Numbered from the stretch's first letter, positions 52,206 through 62,134 are shown. The stretch: 64,000 bases of DNA from Streptomyces sannanensis (GCF_039536205.1 NZ_BAAAYL010000001.1:1736001-1800000), one strand, 5' to 3'. The notes: a model not told the origin generated them from the sequence alone. Translations and numbers: made by a program.

Positions 52206-53143
52206 GCGCTCTCCGCCCGCACCCGGTCGAGGGCCTTCTGCAGGTCCTCCGGGTAGGCGCTCTCGAACTCGACCCACCGGCCGTCCGCCGGGTGCTCGAA
52301 GCCGAGACGCACCGCGTGCAGCCACTGCCGTCCGACGCCGAGCCGCTTCGCCATGGTCGGGTCGGCACCGTAGGTCATGTCGCCCACGCACGGGTGCCGG
52401 TGTGCGGACATGTGGACGCGGATCTGGTGCGTACGGCCCGTCTCCAGCTTGATGTCGAGCAGCGACGCGGCCCGGAACGCCTCGATGAGGTCGTAGTGCG
52501 TGACGGACGGCTTGCCGTCGGCGGTCACCGCCCACTTGTAGTCGTGGTTCGGGTGCCGCCCGATGGGCGCGTCGATGGTGCCGCTCAGCGGGTCCGGGTG
52601 GCCCTGCACCAGCGCGTGGTAGCGCTTGTCGACCGTACGTTCCCGGAACTGCTGTTTGAGCAGCGTGTACGCGCGCTCCGACTTGGCGACGACCATCAAC
52701 CCGGAGGTGCCGACGTCCAGCCGGTGCACGATGCCCTGGCGCTCCGCGGCGCCGGAGGTGGAGATGCGGTACCCGGCGGCGGCCAGCCCGCCGATGACGG
52801 TGGTGCCGGTCCAGCCCGGGCTGGGGTGCGCGGCGACGCCGATCGGCTTGACGATCACGACGATGTCGTCGTCGTCGTGCACGATCTCCATGCCCTCGAC
52901 CGGCTCGGCCACGATCTGCACCGGCGCGGCGGGCGCGGGCATCTCGACCTCGAGCCAGGCGCCGCCGGTGACCCGCTCGGACTTGCCGACCACGGAGCCG
53001 TCGACCAGGACCTTCCCGGCGGCGGCCAGCTCGGCCGCCTTCGTACGGGAGAACCCGAACATACGGGCGATGGCGGCGTCGACGCGCTCGCCCTCCAGGC
53101 CATCGGGAACGGGCAGCGTACGGATCTCGGGAATCGTGCTCAC
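52202..53143 (-). CDS. rluD: RluD-type 23S rRNA pseudouridine synthase
   Basis: The 313-residue protein has an N-terminal S4-like RNA-binding segment ([21 protein letters not shown]) and the RluA/RluD catalytic core with the active-site Asp in [19 protein letters not shown], then [14 protein letters not shown] and [17 protein letters not shown]. It isomerises uridines in helix 69 of 23S rRNA. It lies 17 bp downstream of lspA, the usual lspA-rluD pairing. Confidence 0.94.
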   Translation of the reverse strand: MSTIPEIRTLPVPDGLEGERVDAAIARMFGFSRTKAAELAAAGKVLVDGSVVGKSERVTGGAWLEVEMPAPAAPVQIVAEPVEGMEIVHDDDDIVVIVKPIGVAAHPSPGWTGTTVIGGLAAAGYRISTSGAAERQGIVHRLDVGTSGLMVVAKSERAYTLLKQQFRERTVDKRYHALVQGHPDPLSGTIDAPIGRHPNHDYKWAVTADGKPSVTHYDLIEAFRAASLLDIKLETGRTHQIRVHMSAHRHPCVGDMTYGADPTMAKRLGVGRQWLHAVRLGFEHPADGRWVEFESAYPEDLQKALDRVRAESA

Positions 53144-53160
53144 CCGTCGAGTATGCCCTG

Positions 53161-53724
53161 TCAGTCCTTGTGGACGGTCCCGTCGGGGTCCAGCCCGCGG
53201 AACGACAGGATGACGATCAGGATGCCGCCGCAGACGATCGCCGAGTCGGCGAGGTTGAAGACGGCGAAGTGCGCCGGCGCGATGAAGTCGACCACCGCGC
53301 CCTCGAAGCGGCCTGGTGAGCGGAAGATCCGGTCGGTGAGATTGCCGAGCGCCCCGCCGAGGAGCAGACCGAGCGCAATGGCCCAGGGCAGGCTGTAGAG
53401 CTTGCGCGCGATACGGGCGATGACGACGATCACGGAGGTCGCGATGATGGTGAAGATCACGGTGAAGGCCTCGCCGATGCCGAAGGCGGCACCGGGATTG
53501 CGCACCAGCTCGAACTTCAGCAGATCGCCGATGACCTCTATCGGAGGGTGGTTCTCGAGCTTCTCCACCGCGATCAGCTTGCTGACGAGGTCCAGGGCAT
53601 AGGCAACGACGGCCACGGCGAAGAGTACAAGGACCCTGCGCCTGCCCCGGGGCTGTGCCTCCGTCTCCTCAGGGGCCGCCCCCTCAACATCCGGCGTACC
53701 GATGATGCGCTCCGCCTCTGCCAC
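53161..53724 (-). CDS. lspA: signal peptidase II (lipoprotein signal peptidase)
   Basis: LspA cleaves prolipoproteins after Lgt acts. The 187-residue protein has four membrane helices and the aspartyl catalytic pair in [12 protein letters not shown] and [12 protein letters not shown]. The N-terminal ~30 residues are a charged cytoplasmic extension. It is a membrane enzyme, in an operon with rluD. Confidence 0.95.
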   Translation of the reverse strand: MAEAERIIGTPDVEGAAPEETEAQPRGRRRVLVLFAVAVVAYALDLVSKLIAVEKLENHPPIEVIGDLLKFELVRNPGAAFGIGEAFTVIFTIIATSVIVVIARIARKLYSLPWAIALGLLLGGALGNLTDRIFRSPGRFEGAVVDFIAPAHFAVFNLADSAIVCGGILIVILSFRGLDPDGTVHKD

Positions 53725-53782
53725 GTGAGTCCCTCAACCTAGGTACCTGACTGTGCACGAGGGTACGGCACACACGTGCGGG

Positions 53783-54701
53783 TCAGCCGCGCCGCTCCTG
53801 CTTCTGCTTGCACTCCACGCAGAGGGTCGCCCTCGGGAACGCCTGCATGCGTGCCTTGCCGATCGGCGTGCCGCAGCTCTCGCAGAGCCCGTACGTCCCG
53901 GCGTCGAGCCGTCCCAGGGCCCGCTCCACCTGGACCAGCATGTCGCGGGCGTTGGCGGCGAGGGCCAGCTCGTGTTCACGCGTGATGTTCTTGGCGCCGG
54001 TGTCGGCCTGGTCGTCGCCGGCCCCGTCCCCGGAGTCCCGCATCAGACCGGTGATCGCCTCCTCGGAGTGCTCCAGCTCCGCACACAGCCGCTGAACCTC
54101 GCCGTTCAGCTCGGCGCGGGCCTCGGCGACCTCCTCGGGAGTCCAGGGGTCCTCCCCCGGCCGGACCTGGAGCTCTTCCGCAGCGGCTGCCATGGCGATA
54201 CGGGCCTTGGGCAGCGGTGTCTCCGTCGGTTTCGTCGCGCTGCCGCCCGCGGTCTTCTTCACAACCACTTTCCTGGCTCCTGTCTGCTCAGCGGCCTCGG
54301 CCGCGGCCCTCGTCTTCCCGGCCTTCTTCGCGGCCTTCTTCGCGGCGCCGGAGTTCCCGGCGGCGGCCGCCCTTCCCGCCCCGGCCTTCTTGCCCGCGCC
54401 CGCCCCCGCCGATGCCTTCCCGGCGGGGGCCTTTCCGGACCGCGTGGCCGGGCCCCCCCACACCGGCTGCCGCACCTGCCGCGGCTCTCCTGCCCGCACC
54501 TCGTGCCGCCGGCGCCTTGTCCACGGCCGTGGCGGCCGGGGCCGCCTTCCCGCCGCCCGCGAGCTTCTTCGTGGCCGACCCGACCGCCGACGAGTTCCTG
54601 GCCCTGGCCGTGCTCTTCCTCCCCGCCACCTCCTCGGCCGCGGCCGTGGCAGTGGGTTTGCCGGGCGCCGTCTTCTTTACGGCGGTCTTCTTCGCCACCA
54701 T
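53783..54701 (-). CDS. TraR/DksA family zinc-finger protein, frameshifted at a poly-G tract
   Basis: The C-terminal half (53783 to ~54260) is a normal DksA-like protein: EDPWTPEEVAEARAELNGEV, DSGDGAGDDQADTGAKNITRE and the zinc finger CESCGTPIGKARMQAFPRATLCVECK (read as CESCGTPIG and LCVECKQKQE). The N-terminal start MVAKKTAVKKTAPGKPTA at 54701 is the Lys/Ala-rich tail typical of Streptomyces homologues, but lies in another frame. The two frames join if one G is removed from a run of seven G on the minus strand (near 54453-54459). It is either a real frameshift or a sequencing error. It lies upstream of lspA. Confidence 0.75.
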
Positions 54702-54996
54702 GCCGCGGCCCCTTCACATTTTGTGATCTTGCTCGCGAATCGGTGCTGGGACGATAAATCGACCCCAGCCCCGCGGCAACGGGGCACGCCGCCGGTCCGG
54801 GCCACCCCCGTACGCGGCGAGGCGAGCCTGCATCGGTTGTGCCCAGCTCTCGGCCCTGTAATCCGCCTCGTGGGCCGCACCGTACTCATCCGGAGCGCGT
54901 ATGCCATTCGGGTCATCGGGCGGCACCGCGCCATGCCCCGGGGGGCGCCCGGAAAACGGGTCGGCCTCCGCCCGGGAGGGCCCGTACACTGGGCGC

Positions 54997-55262
54997 AGCG
55001 AAAGGCTTGGATGGGGACGAGTAGCGTCGTACGCAGCCATGAGCGACCCGGGGACGGTGCGAGCCCGGGGGCGAGCGCGGTGTGAAGCATCACCCCGGAG
55101 CTGCCGGAAGAAAGCCGCAACGGCCAGTAGAACCGGCTTCGCGACCCGAATGAGGGGGCCACGGGCGGGATGCCCACCCGCGGCCAAGGAGGGTGGTACC
55201 GCGGGAGCGCACAACGGCTCTCGTCCCTCCGACGGAAGCAACAGCCCGTTGGAGGAGCTCGT
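54997..55262 (+). promoter_or_regulatory. T-box riboswitch of ileS (translational type)
   Basis: The leader contains GGGACGAGTA near 55015 (conserved Stem I start), hairpin-rich sequence, and the T-box core GGGTGGTACCGCG at 55191-55203, which pairs with the uncharged tRNA acceptor end. A CCTCC at 55226-55230 can pair with the ileS ribosome site GGAGGAG at 55251-55257, so uncharged tRNA(Ile) would free the site: translational control, as in other actinobacterial ileS leaders. A TACACT -10-like element lies at 54985-54990. I could not assign the specifier codon with confidence. Confidence 0.88.
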
Positions 55263-55264
55263 CG

Positions 55265-58200
55265 ATGACACCACCGCAGTACCGCCAGGTACCGGCTCAG
55301 GTCGACCTGTCCGCGCTCGAGCACGCCGTGCTCGACTTCTGGCGCGAGGCCAAGGTCTTCCAGAAGAGCCTTGAGCAGTCCGAAGGCCGCCCCGAATGGG
55401 TGTTCTACGAGGGTCCGCCCACCGCGAACGGCATGCCGGGCGCCCATCACATCGAGGCCCGCGTCTTCAAGGACGTGTTCCCGCGCTTCCGCACCATGCG
55501 GGGTTACCACGTCGCCCGCAAGGCCGGCTGGGACTGCCACGGCCTGCCCGTGGAGCTCGCCGTCGAGAAGGAACTCGGCTTCAACGGCAAGCAGGACATC
55601 GAGGCGTACGGCATCGCCGAGTTCAACGCCAAGTGCCGGGAGTCGGTGACCCGGCACACCGATGCCTTCGCCGAGCTGACGACGCGCATGGGCTACTGGG
55701 TCGACCTCGACGACGCCTACCGGACCATGGACCCGGAGTACGTCGAGTCGGTCTGGTGGTCGCTGAAGCAGATCTTCGACAAGGGTCTGCTGGTCCAGGA
55801 CCACCGCGTCGCACCCTGGTGCCCGCGCTGCGGCACCGGTCTGTCGGACCACGAGCTGGCGCAGGGCTACGAGACGGTCGTCGACCCGTCGGTCTTCGTC
55901 CGGTTCCCGCTGACCTCCGGACCGCTCGCGGGCGAGGCCGCGCTGCTGGTGTGGACGACCACCCCGTGGACCCTGGTCTCCAACACCGCCGTCGCCGCGC
56001 ACCCCGAGGTCACCTACGTGGTCGCGACGAACGGCGAGGAGAAGCTGGTCGTCGCCGAGCCGCTGCTGGCGAAGGCGCTGGGCGAGGGGTGGGAGGCCAC
56101 CGGTCAGACGTTCACCGGCGCGGAGATGGAGCGCTGGAGCTACCGGCGCCCGTTCGAGCTGGTCGCCTTCGACAGCGAGGCGCACTTCGTCGTCAACGCC
56201 GAGTACGTCACCACCGAGGACGGTACGGGTCTGGTCCACCAGGCCCCGGCCTTCGGTGAGGACGACCTCAAGACCTGCCGGGCGTACGGTCTGCCGGTCG
56301 TCAACCCGGTCCGCCCGGACGGCACTTTCGAGGAGAACCTCGGCCTCGTCGGCGGCCAGTTCTTCAAGAAGGCCGACGAAGCCCTCACCAAGGACCTGGA
56401 CGCCCGCGGCCTGCTGTTCCGCCACGTCCCGTACGAGCACAGCTACCCGCACTGCTGGCGCTGCCACACCGCGCTGCTGTACTACGCACAGCCGTCCTGG
56501 TACATCCGCACCACCGCGATCAAGGACCGGCTGCTGGCGGAGAACGAGAAGACCAACTGGTTCCCGGACTCCGTCAAGCACGGCCGCTTCGGCGACTGGC
56601 TGAACAACAACATCGACTGGGCGCTGTCCCGCAACCGCTACTGGGGCACCCCGCTGCCCATCTGGCGCTGCGAGGAGGGCCACCTCACCTGCGTCGGCTC
56701 GCTCACCGAGCTCTCCGAACTGAGCGGCTCCGACCAGTCCGGCCTGGACCCGCACCGCCCGTTCATCGACGAGGTCACCATCCCCTGCCCGACCTGCCAG
56801 GAGACGGCGACCCGCGTTCCCGAGGTCATCGACGCCTGGTACGACTCGGGCTCCATGCCGTTCGCGCAGTGGGGCTACCCGTACCGCAACAAGGAGATCT
56901 TCGAGAAGCGCTACCCGGCGCAGTTCATCTCCGAGGCCATCGACCAGACCCGTGGCTGGTTCTACACGCTGATGGCGGTCGGCACCCTGGTCTTCGACAA
57001 GTCGTCGTACGACAACGTGGTCTGCCTGGGCCACATCCTCGCCGAGGACGGCCGGAAGATGTCCAAGCACCTGGGCAACATCCTCCAGCCCATCCCGCTG
57101 ATGGACCAGCACGGCGCCGACGCGGTCCGCTGGTTCATGGCCGCCGGCGGCTCCCCCTGGGCCGCCCGCCGGGTCGGCCACGGCACCATCCAGGAGGTCG
57201 TCCGCAAGACGCTCCTCACGTACTGGAACACGGTCGCCTTCCAGGCCCTGTACGCCCGTACCTCGAACTGGGCACCGTCCGCGTCCGACCCGGCCCCGGC
57301 CGAGCGGCCGCTGCTGGACCGCTGGCTGCTCAGCGAGCTCCACGCGCTGATCGACCAGGTCACGCAGGCCATGGAGGCGTACGACACCCAGCGTGCCGGA
57401 AAACTTCTCTCCTCCTTCGTCGACGACCTGTCCAACTGGTACGTCCGCCGCTCGCGCCGCCGCTTCTGGCAGGGCGACGCGGCCGCGCTGCGCACCCTGC
57501 ACGAGGTCGTGGAGGCGGTCACCCGGCTGATGGCCCCGCTGACCCCGTTCATCACCGAGCGGGTCTGGCAGGACCTGGTCGTCCCGGTCACCCCGGACGC
57601 GCCGGAGTCGGTCCACCTGTCGTCGTGGCCGGTGGCGGACCTGGACGCGATCGACCCCGTGCTGTCACAGCAGATGCTGCTGGTCCGCCGCCTGGTCGAG
57701 CTCGGCCGCGCGACGCGTGCCGAGTCGGGCGTGAAGACCCGTCAGCCCCTCTCTCGCGCCTTGGTCGCGGTGGCGGGCTTCGAGTCCCTCTCCCCCGAGC
57801 TCCACACCCAGATCACGGAAGAGCTGAACGTCTCCTCCCTGGCCTCTCTCTCCGAGGTCGGCGGCTCGCTCGTCGACACCACGGCGAAGGCGAACTTCCG
57901 TGCCCTGGGCAAGCGTTTCGGCAAGGGCGTACAGGCGGTGGCCAAGGCCATCGCCGAGGCCGACGCCGCGGCACTCTCCCTCGCCCTCCGCGAGGGCAAC
58001 GCCTCCGTCGTCGTCGACGGCGAGACGGTGACCCTCTCCCCAGAGGAGGTCATCATCACGGAGACCCCGCGCGAGGGCTGGTCGGTGGCCTCCGACCAGG
58101 GCGCGACGGTCGCGCTGGACCTGGAGATCACCCCGGAGCTGCGACTGGCCGGCCTGGCCCGTGACGCGATCCGGCTGATCCAGGAGGCCCGCAAGAACAG

Positions 58201-58402
58201 CGGCCTGGACGTCTCGGACCGTATCGCGGTGCGGTGGTCCTCCACGTCCGAGGAGACCACGGAGGCCCTGACCGAGCACGCGGCCCTGATCGCGGACGAG
58301 GTCCTAGCACCGGACTTCGCATCGGGCGAGGCGGACGAATCGTACGGCGCCCCGTTCACGGACGAGGGCCTGTCCCTCGCGTTCCGCCTCCGCAAGGCGT
58401 AA
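55265..58402 (+). CDS. ileS: isoleucyl-tRNA synthetase
   Basis: IleS charges tRNA(Ile) and edits valine. The 1045-residue class I enzyme shows a HIGH-region PPTANGMPGAHHIEARVFKD (with HHIE, as in the longer eukaryote-like actinobacterial form), an editing-domain LVWTTTPWTLVSNTAV, WYDSGSMPFAQWGYP, and the KMSKS loop in DGRKMSKHLGN. The ATG at 55265 lies 7 nt after GGAGGAG and matches the family start MTPPQYRQVPAQ. It is controlled by the upstream T-box. A strong terminator follows. Confidence 0.97.
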   Translation: MTPPQYRQVPAQVDLSALEHAVLDFWREAKVFQKSLEQSEGRPEWVFYEGPPTANGMPGAHHIEARVFKDVFPRFRTMRGYHVARKAGWDCHGLPVELAVEKELGFNGKQDIEAYGIAEFNAKCRESVTRHTDAFAELTTRMGYWVDLDDAYRTMDPEYVESVWWSLKQIFDKGLLVQDHRVAPWCPRCGTGLSDHELAQGYETVVDPSVFVRFPLTSGPLAGEAALLVWTTTPWTLVSNTAVAAHPEVTYVVATNGEEKLVVAEPLLAKALGEGWEATGQTFTGAEMERWSYRRPFELVAFDSEAHFVVNAEYVTTEDGTGLVHQAPAFGEDDLKTCRAYGLPVVNPVRPDGTFEENLGLVGGQFFKKADEALTKDLDARGLLFRHVPYEHSYPHCWRCHTALLYYAQPSWYIRTTAIKDRLLAENEKTNWFPDSVKHGRFGDWLNNNIDWALSRNRYWGTPLPIWRCEEGHLTCVGSLTELSELSGSDQSGLDPHRPFIDEVTIPCPTCQETATRVPEVIDAWYDSGSMPFAQWGYPYRNKEIFEKRYPAQFISEAIDQTRGWFYTLMAVGTLVFDKSSYDNVVCLGHILAEDGRKMSKHLGNILQPIPLMDQHGADAVRWFMAAGGSPWAARRVGHGTIQEVVRKTLLTYWNTVAFQALYARTSNWAPSASDPAPAERPLLDRWLLSELHALIDQVTQAMEAYDTQRAGKLLSSFVDDLSNWYVRRSRRRFWQGDAAALRTLHEVVEAVTRLMAPLTPFITERVWQDLVVPVTPDAPESVHLSSWPVADLDAIDPVLSQQMLLVRRLVELGRATRAESGVKTRQPLSRALVAVAGFESLSPELHTQITEELNVSSLASLSEVGGSLVDTTAKANFRALGKRFGKGVQAVAKAIAEADAAALSLALREGNASVVVDGETVTLSPEEVIITETPREGWSVASDQGATVALDLEITPELRLAGLARDAIRLIQEARKNSGLDVSDRIAVRWSSTSEETTEALTEHAALIADEVLAPDFASGEADESYGAPFTDEGLSLAFRLRKA

Positions 58403-58410
58403 CGCACGAC

Positions 58411-58450
58411 CCGACGGCCCGGTCCCCCTGGGAGGGGACCGGGCCGTCGG
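58411..58450 (+). terminator. ileS terminator
   Basis: CCGACGGCCCGGTCCCC (58411-58427) and GGGGACCGGGCCGTCGG (58434-58450) form a perfect 17 bp stem with a 6 nt loop, 8 bp after the ileS stop. Confidence 0.92.
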
Positions 58451-58941
58451 CGCGCCCTTCGGGCGGTGTCCTCGAACTCCCCGGCTGCCTCCCCCAGAGG
58501 TGCTCCCCAGGACGGGCGGGAAGGTAACGCCCTCCGTCAGGGCAACCGATGTGTCCGTCCTCAAACGCCGGACGGGCTTGTCCGGGTACAGCCCGGTGGT
58601 CCACAACAGCGCAGCAGTCGAAGGGGACCGCGCAGGGGGCCGGCCGGGCCGTGACCAGGTCAACTCCACGGACTCCGAGACCGCGCGGCGTACAGGGGTC
58701 CTGGGGGTGTCCCCCGGGAAAGCACAGCATGCCCGGCCCGGACAGTACCCCCGGAGCGGCACCCGGCAACGACAGCAATCCCGGACCGACAGCGGCCTCG
58801 GAGCCGCACCCGACAACGGCGGCAATCCCCATCGCACCCGGCAACCAGCAGCAACCCCACAAGCCCGTCCTGGGGGTGCCCCCAGAGGTGCCCCCCAGGC
58901 CAACCCAACGTGGGGCGTCAGCACCGGACCCGCGCACCACA
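58451..58941. repeat. repeat-rich intergenic region between ileS and divIVA
   Basis: No convincing gene in ~490 bp. It contains dispersed-repeat pieces (CTCAAACGCCGGACGGGCTTG and GGGGGTGTCCCCC) and three degenerate copies of a unit like GCACCCGGCAACGACAGCAA between about 58755 and 58860. A CTGGGGGTGCCCCCAG palindrome lies near 58869-58885. Confidence 0.65.
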
Positions 58942-58980
58942 AAGGGCCGGGCCCCGGGGGAATCCCGGGGCCCGGCCCTT
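58942..58980 (-). terminator. divIVA terminator
   Basis: AAGGGCCGGGCCCCGGG (58942-58958) and CCCGGGGCCCGGCCCTT (58964-58980) are a perfect 17 bp stem with a 5 nt loop, 31 bp past the divIVA stop on the minus strand. Confidence 0.9.
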
Positions 58981-59011
58981 CGGCCTGCCGTGGCGTACGA
59001 CTACGCGGTCG

Positions 59012-60250
59012 TCAGTTGTCGTCCTCGTCGATGAGGAAGCCACGCATCGGCGACGGCGCCTGCTGCATCGGCTGCGGGGCCGGCGGCCGTACCGGAGCCA
59101 TCGGCTGCGTCATCGCGGGCGACATCTGCTGCTGGCCGCCGTACGACGGAGCGCTCGGCGCCGGGGCACCCATGGGCTGGTTGCCGCCCATCGTGTGGCC
59201 CATGGCCGACGCGCCGGCCGGGGCCATCGACGGGGCCGACGGCAGCGACGGGGCGGACGGAGTGCGCGGCGGGGCCAGCGACTCGTCGCTGGTCTCCAAC
59301 TGACGCAGCTGGCTCTCCAGGTAGGACTTCAGCCGCGTTCGGTACTCGCGTTCGAAGCCGCGCAGGTCCTCGACCTTGCGCTCCAGCGTGGCGCGAGCGG
59401 ACTCCAGGGAGCCCATCGCGACGCGGTGCTTCTCCTGCGCGTCCCGCTCCAGCGCGTCGGCCTTGGCGCGGGCATCCCGCTCCAGCCCCTCGGCGCGGCT
59501 GCGCGCCTCGCCGACGATCTTGTTGGCCTCGGAACGGGCCTCGGCGATCGCCTGGTCGGCGGTCTGCTGAGCCAGCGAGAGCACACGCGCGGCGCTGTCG
59601 CCGCCGGGGCCCTGACCGGGCTGCGGCATCTGCGGACCGTGGCCGCCCATGGGACCGCCCATCGGGCCTCCCATCGGCTGACCCATGGGGCCCTGACCCA
59701 TCTGCGGCTGGCCCATCGGCTGGCCCATGGGGCCCTGGCCCATCTGGGGCTGGCCCATGGGGCCCTGACCCATCGGAGGCTGACCCATGGGGCCCTGACC
59801 CATCTGCGGCTGGCCCATCGGCTGACCCATGGGGCCCTGACCCATCGGAGGCTGACCCATCGGAGGCTGACCCATGGGGGGCTGGCCCATCGGGCCGGGA
59901 CCCTGCGGGCCACCGGGACCCGCGGGCAGCGCGGGGGCACCGCTCGGCAGCTGGGGCGGGCCCATCTGCGGCTGCTGCTGGACCGGCGGTCCAGATATGG
60001 CGGCGGGCACCGGACCGCCGGGACGGTCCTGCGGCTCCGGCTTGCGCATGCCCTGCTGCTGCTGGTTCTGCGCGGCGGCGCGGGTGGCCGCGGCCAGTTT
60101 GGCCCGCAGGTCCTCGTTCTCGCGGAGCAGGCGGGTCAGTTCGGCTTCGACCTCGTCGAGGAAGGCATCGACCTCGTCCTCGTCATAGCCTTCTCGGAGG
60201 CGGACGGTCGTGAACTGCTTGTTCCGCACGTCCTCGGGGGTCAGCGGCAT
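59012..60250 (-). CDS. divIVA: DivIVA/Wag31 polar growth protein
   Basis: DivIVA marks hyphal tips and drives polar growth in Streptomyces. The 412-residue protein has the membrane-curvature-binding N-terminal domain (PLTPEDVRNKQFTTVRLREG, DEVDAFLDEVEAELTRLL). A Pro/Gly/Met/Gln linker at ~75-215 is built of about 15 PMGQ-type units (MGQPPMGQGPMGQP...). A second coiled coil at ~220-330 (LAQQTADQAIAEARSEANKI) and a Pro-rich tail ending GFLIDEDDN follow. The start is ATG 60250 after a GGTGAAGGAAAG site. The repetitive linker is the variable part. Confidence 0.96.
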   Translation of the reverse strand: MPLTPEDVRNKQFTTVRLREGYDEDEVDAFLDEVEAELTRLLRENEDLRAKLAAATRAAAQNQQQQGMRKPEPQDRPGGPVPAAISGPPVQQQPQMGPPQLPSGAPALPAGPGGPQGPGPMGQPPMGQPPMGQPPMGQGPMGQPMGQPQMGQGPMGQPPMGQGPMGQPQMGQGPMGQPMGQPQMGQGPMGQPMGGPMGGPMGGHGPQMPQPGQGPGGDSAARVLSLAQQTADQAIAEARSEANKIVGEARSRAEGLERDARAKADALERDAQEKHRVAMGSLESARATLERKVEDLRGFEREYRTRLKSYLESQLRQLETSDESLAPPRTPSAPSLPSAPSMAPAGASAMGHTMGGNQPMGAPAPSAPSYGGQQQMSPAMTQPMAPVRPPAPQPMQQAPSPMRGFLIDEDDN

Positions 60251-60299
60251 CTTTCCTTCACCTCTACGTAGTCGTCGGCAGTCGGCAGGACCGGATCGC

Positions 60300-60596
60300 T
60301 CATACCTGGCTCGCAAAGTTGCCCACGAGACTGAGCAGGAGAGAGACGATGATCATCAGAACGAAGAAGGACAGGTCGAGTGCCACGCCCCCGAGACGCA
60401 ACGGCGGGATGAATCGCCGCAGAAGCTTGAGCGGTGGATCAGTGACAGTGTAGGTGGCCTCCAGAACGACCACCATCGCCTTGCCGGGTTGCCATGAACG
60501 GGCGAAATGAAAGACGTAGTCCATGACGAGCCGGAAGATCAGCAAGACGAGGAAGGCGACAAGCGCGTAGTAGATCACCAGCAGTGCCACGCCCAT
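60300..60596 (-). CDS. YggT family membrane protein
   Basis: The 98-residue protein has two YggT hydrophobic segments (YYALVAFLVLLIFRLVMDYV and LSFFVLMIIVSLLLSLV) around TYTVTDPPLKLLRRFIPPLR. It is conserved beside sepF and divIVA in actinobacteria and is thought to affect the envelope or division, with no defined mechanism. ATG 60596 follows GAGAGGGAAG. Confidence 0.92.
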   Translation of the reverse strand: MGVALLVIYYALVAFLVLLIFRLVMDYVFHFARSWQPGKAMVVVLEATYTVTDPPLKLLRRFIPPLRLGGVALDLSFFVLMIIVSLLLSLVGNFASQV

Positions 60597-60663
60597 CTTG
60601 CGCTTCCCTCTCCCCTGGCTCTCGTTTCCGGCCTTTACGGCCGGTTGTTCCTTATGTCTTGTC

Positions 60664-61269
60664 TCAGCTCTGGTTGAAGAAACCGCCCTCTGCGATACGG
60701 GCCTTGTCCTCCGCCGTGACATCGACGTTAGCAGGCGACAACAGGAACACCTTCTGCGTCACCCGCTCAATGCTGCCATGCAGACCGAAGACGAGTCCCG
60801 CGGCAAAGTCGACAAGTCGCTTTGCATCGGTGTCGTCCATCTCCGTGAGGTTCATGATCACCGGAGTGCCCTCACGGAAGTGTTCCCCGATGGTACGGGC
60901 CTCGTTGTAGGTCCGCGGGTGCAGTGTGGTGATGCGGTAGGGCTCCCGCTCGGACACGACCTTGGGCATGATCACCGGGGCGTTCTTCTCCAGGCTCGGA
61001 CGTTCGGGTGTGATGGATGCCACGGGAGCGATTCGCGCCGGACGTCCGCTTTCCACCGGAAGCGCCAACGGCTCCCGAGGCGCGGGCGGCTGGGCGACCC
61101 GTACCGGTTCGTCCCGTTCCACGTGATGTGTGGGCTGATGCCGCCGCCGGTCCCGCTCGGGCTCGGGCTCGGGTTCGAACTCGTCGTCGGGGTCGAACCC
61201 CGGGCCGTCGTAACCGTCGTCCTCCACGAGGCCGAGGTAGACCGCCATCTTGCGCATCGCGCCGGCCAT
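60664..61269 (-). CDS. sepF: cell division protein SepF
   Basis: SepF links FtsZ to the membrane. The 201-residue protein has the N-terminal amphipathic membrane anchor [18 protein letters not shown], an acidic/Pro-rich linker, and the C-terminal SepF domain ([21 protein letters not shown], read as [57 protein letters not shown]). It lies between yggS and yggT. Confidence 0.95.
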   Translation of the reverse strand: MAGAMRKMAVYLGLVEDDGYDGPGFDPDDEFEPEPEPERDRRRHQPTHHVERDEPVRVAQPPAPREPLALPVESGRPARIAPVASITPERPSLEKNAPVIMPKVVSEREPYRITTLHPRTYNEARTIGEHFREGTPVIMNLTEMDDTDAKRLVDFAAGLVFGLHGSIERVTQKVFLLSPANVDVTAEDKARIAEGGFFNQS

Positions 61270-61408
61270 GCTCCGATTCCTCCGCTCTGTGGTGGATCGC
61301 CCTACCGCTCATGTCACTTTGCCACCAAGTGCCCACGATCCACTAGGCCTGCCCGCCTTTTGCGGGAATGACCATATTTTCTGCTGTGGTCCGACTTTCT
61401 TCGCGACG

Positions 61409-62128
61409 TTACCCGAGGCGAGGTCGGACTCCGAGTACCGCCGTACCGACGCGTAGATGTGTCGCTCCGGCCGCGACGGCCGCTTCGAGGTCCCCACTCA
61501 TCCCTGCCGAGACCATGTTCGCAGCAGGATGTGCCGCGCGCAGGCTGGACGCGAATTCCATCAGCCTCTCGAACGACGCCTGTTGACGTCCCGCGTAGGG
61601 ACCATGGAGCGGCGCCACCATCATCAGGCCGTCAAGCCGCAGACCGGGAGCGTCTTCGATGAGTCCGGCCAACTCCTCGATTCCGTCCGGCGCGACGCCA
61701 CCACGCGCGCCCCGGTCGCCCGACTCCGCGTCGAGGGCGACCTGAATCAGGCAGCCGGTCTCCCGATCCGCCCTCACGGCCGCCGCGGACAGTGCCGTGA
61801 CGAGCTTTGGCCGGTCGACGGACTGCACGAAATCGGCATAACTCGCCACCGAACGCACTTTGTTCGTCTGCAACTGACCCACAAAATGCCAGGAAAGAGA
61901 CAGATCCGCACAGGCGGCCGCCTTGGGCGCTGCGTCCTGGTCCTTGTTCTCGGCGACATGCCGGACACCCAGTTCGTACAGCGTCCGCACATCGCTCGCC
62001 GGGTAGGTCTTGGTGACCACGATCAGGGTCACTTCGTCCCGCTTGCGTCCGGCGGCGGCGCAGGCGGTGGCGATGCGCTCCTCCACCTGCTCCAGATTCG
62101 CGGCGAGTTGAGTCTTGCGGTCGGTCAT
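61409..62128 (-). CDS. YggS-type PLP homeostasis protein
   Basis: The 239-residue alanine-racemase-fold protein shows the PLP lysine in LIVVTKTYPASDV, RHVAENKDQDAAPKA, SWHFVGQLQTNKVRSV and VSAGMSGDLEAAVAAGATHLRVG. These proteins (PLPBP) regulate pyridoxal phosphate homeostasis and have no known catalytic activity. It is 6 bp downstream of pgeF, in the ftsZ-pgeF-yggS order. Confidence 0.93.
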   Translation of the reverse strand: MTDRKTQLAANLEQVEERIATACAAAGRKRDEVTLIVVTKTYPASDVRTLYELGVRHVAENKDQDAAPKAAACADLSLSWHFVGQLQTNKVRSVASYADFVQSVDRPKLVTALSAAAVRADRETGCLIQVALDAESGDRGARGGVAPDGIEELAGLIEDAPGLRLDGLMMVAPLHGPYAGRQQASFERLMEFASSLRAAHPAANMVSAGMSGDLEAAVAAGATHLRVGTAVLGVRPRLG

Positions 62129-62134
62129 GTCGTA

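Noticed and set aside
54677..57616. 979-codon open frame on the minus strand opposite ileS
   Set aside because: Shadow of ileS; it also runs across the T-box leader and the dksA-like gene start with no protein-family signal.
59600..59970. Regular repeats as a CRISPR array
   Set aside because: They are in-frame coding repeats of the DivIVA linker with no spacers.
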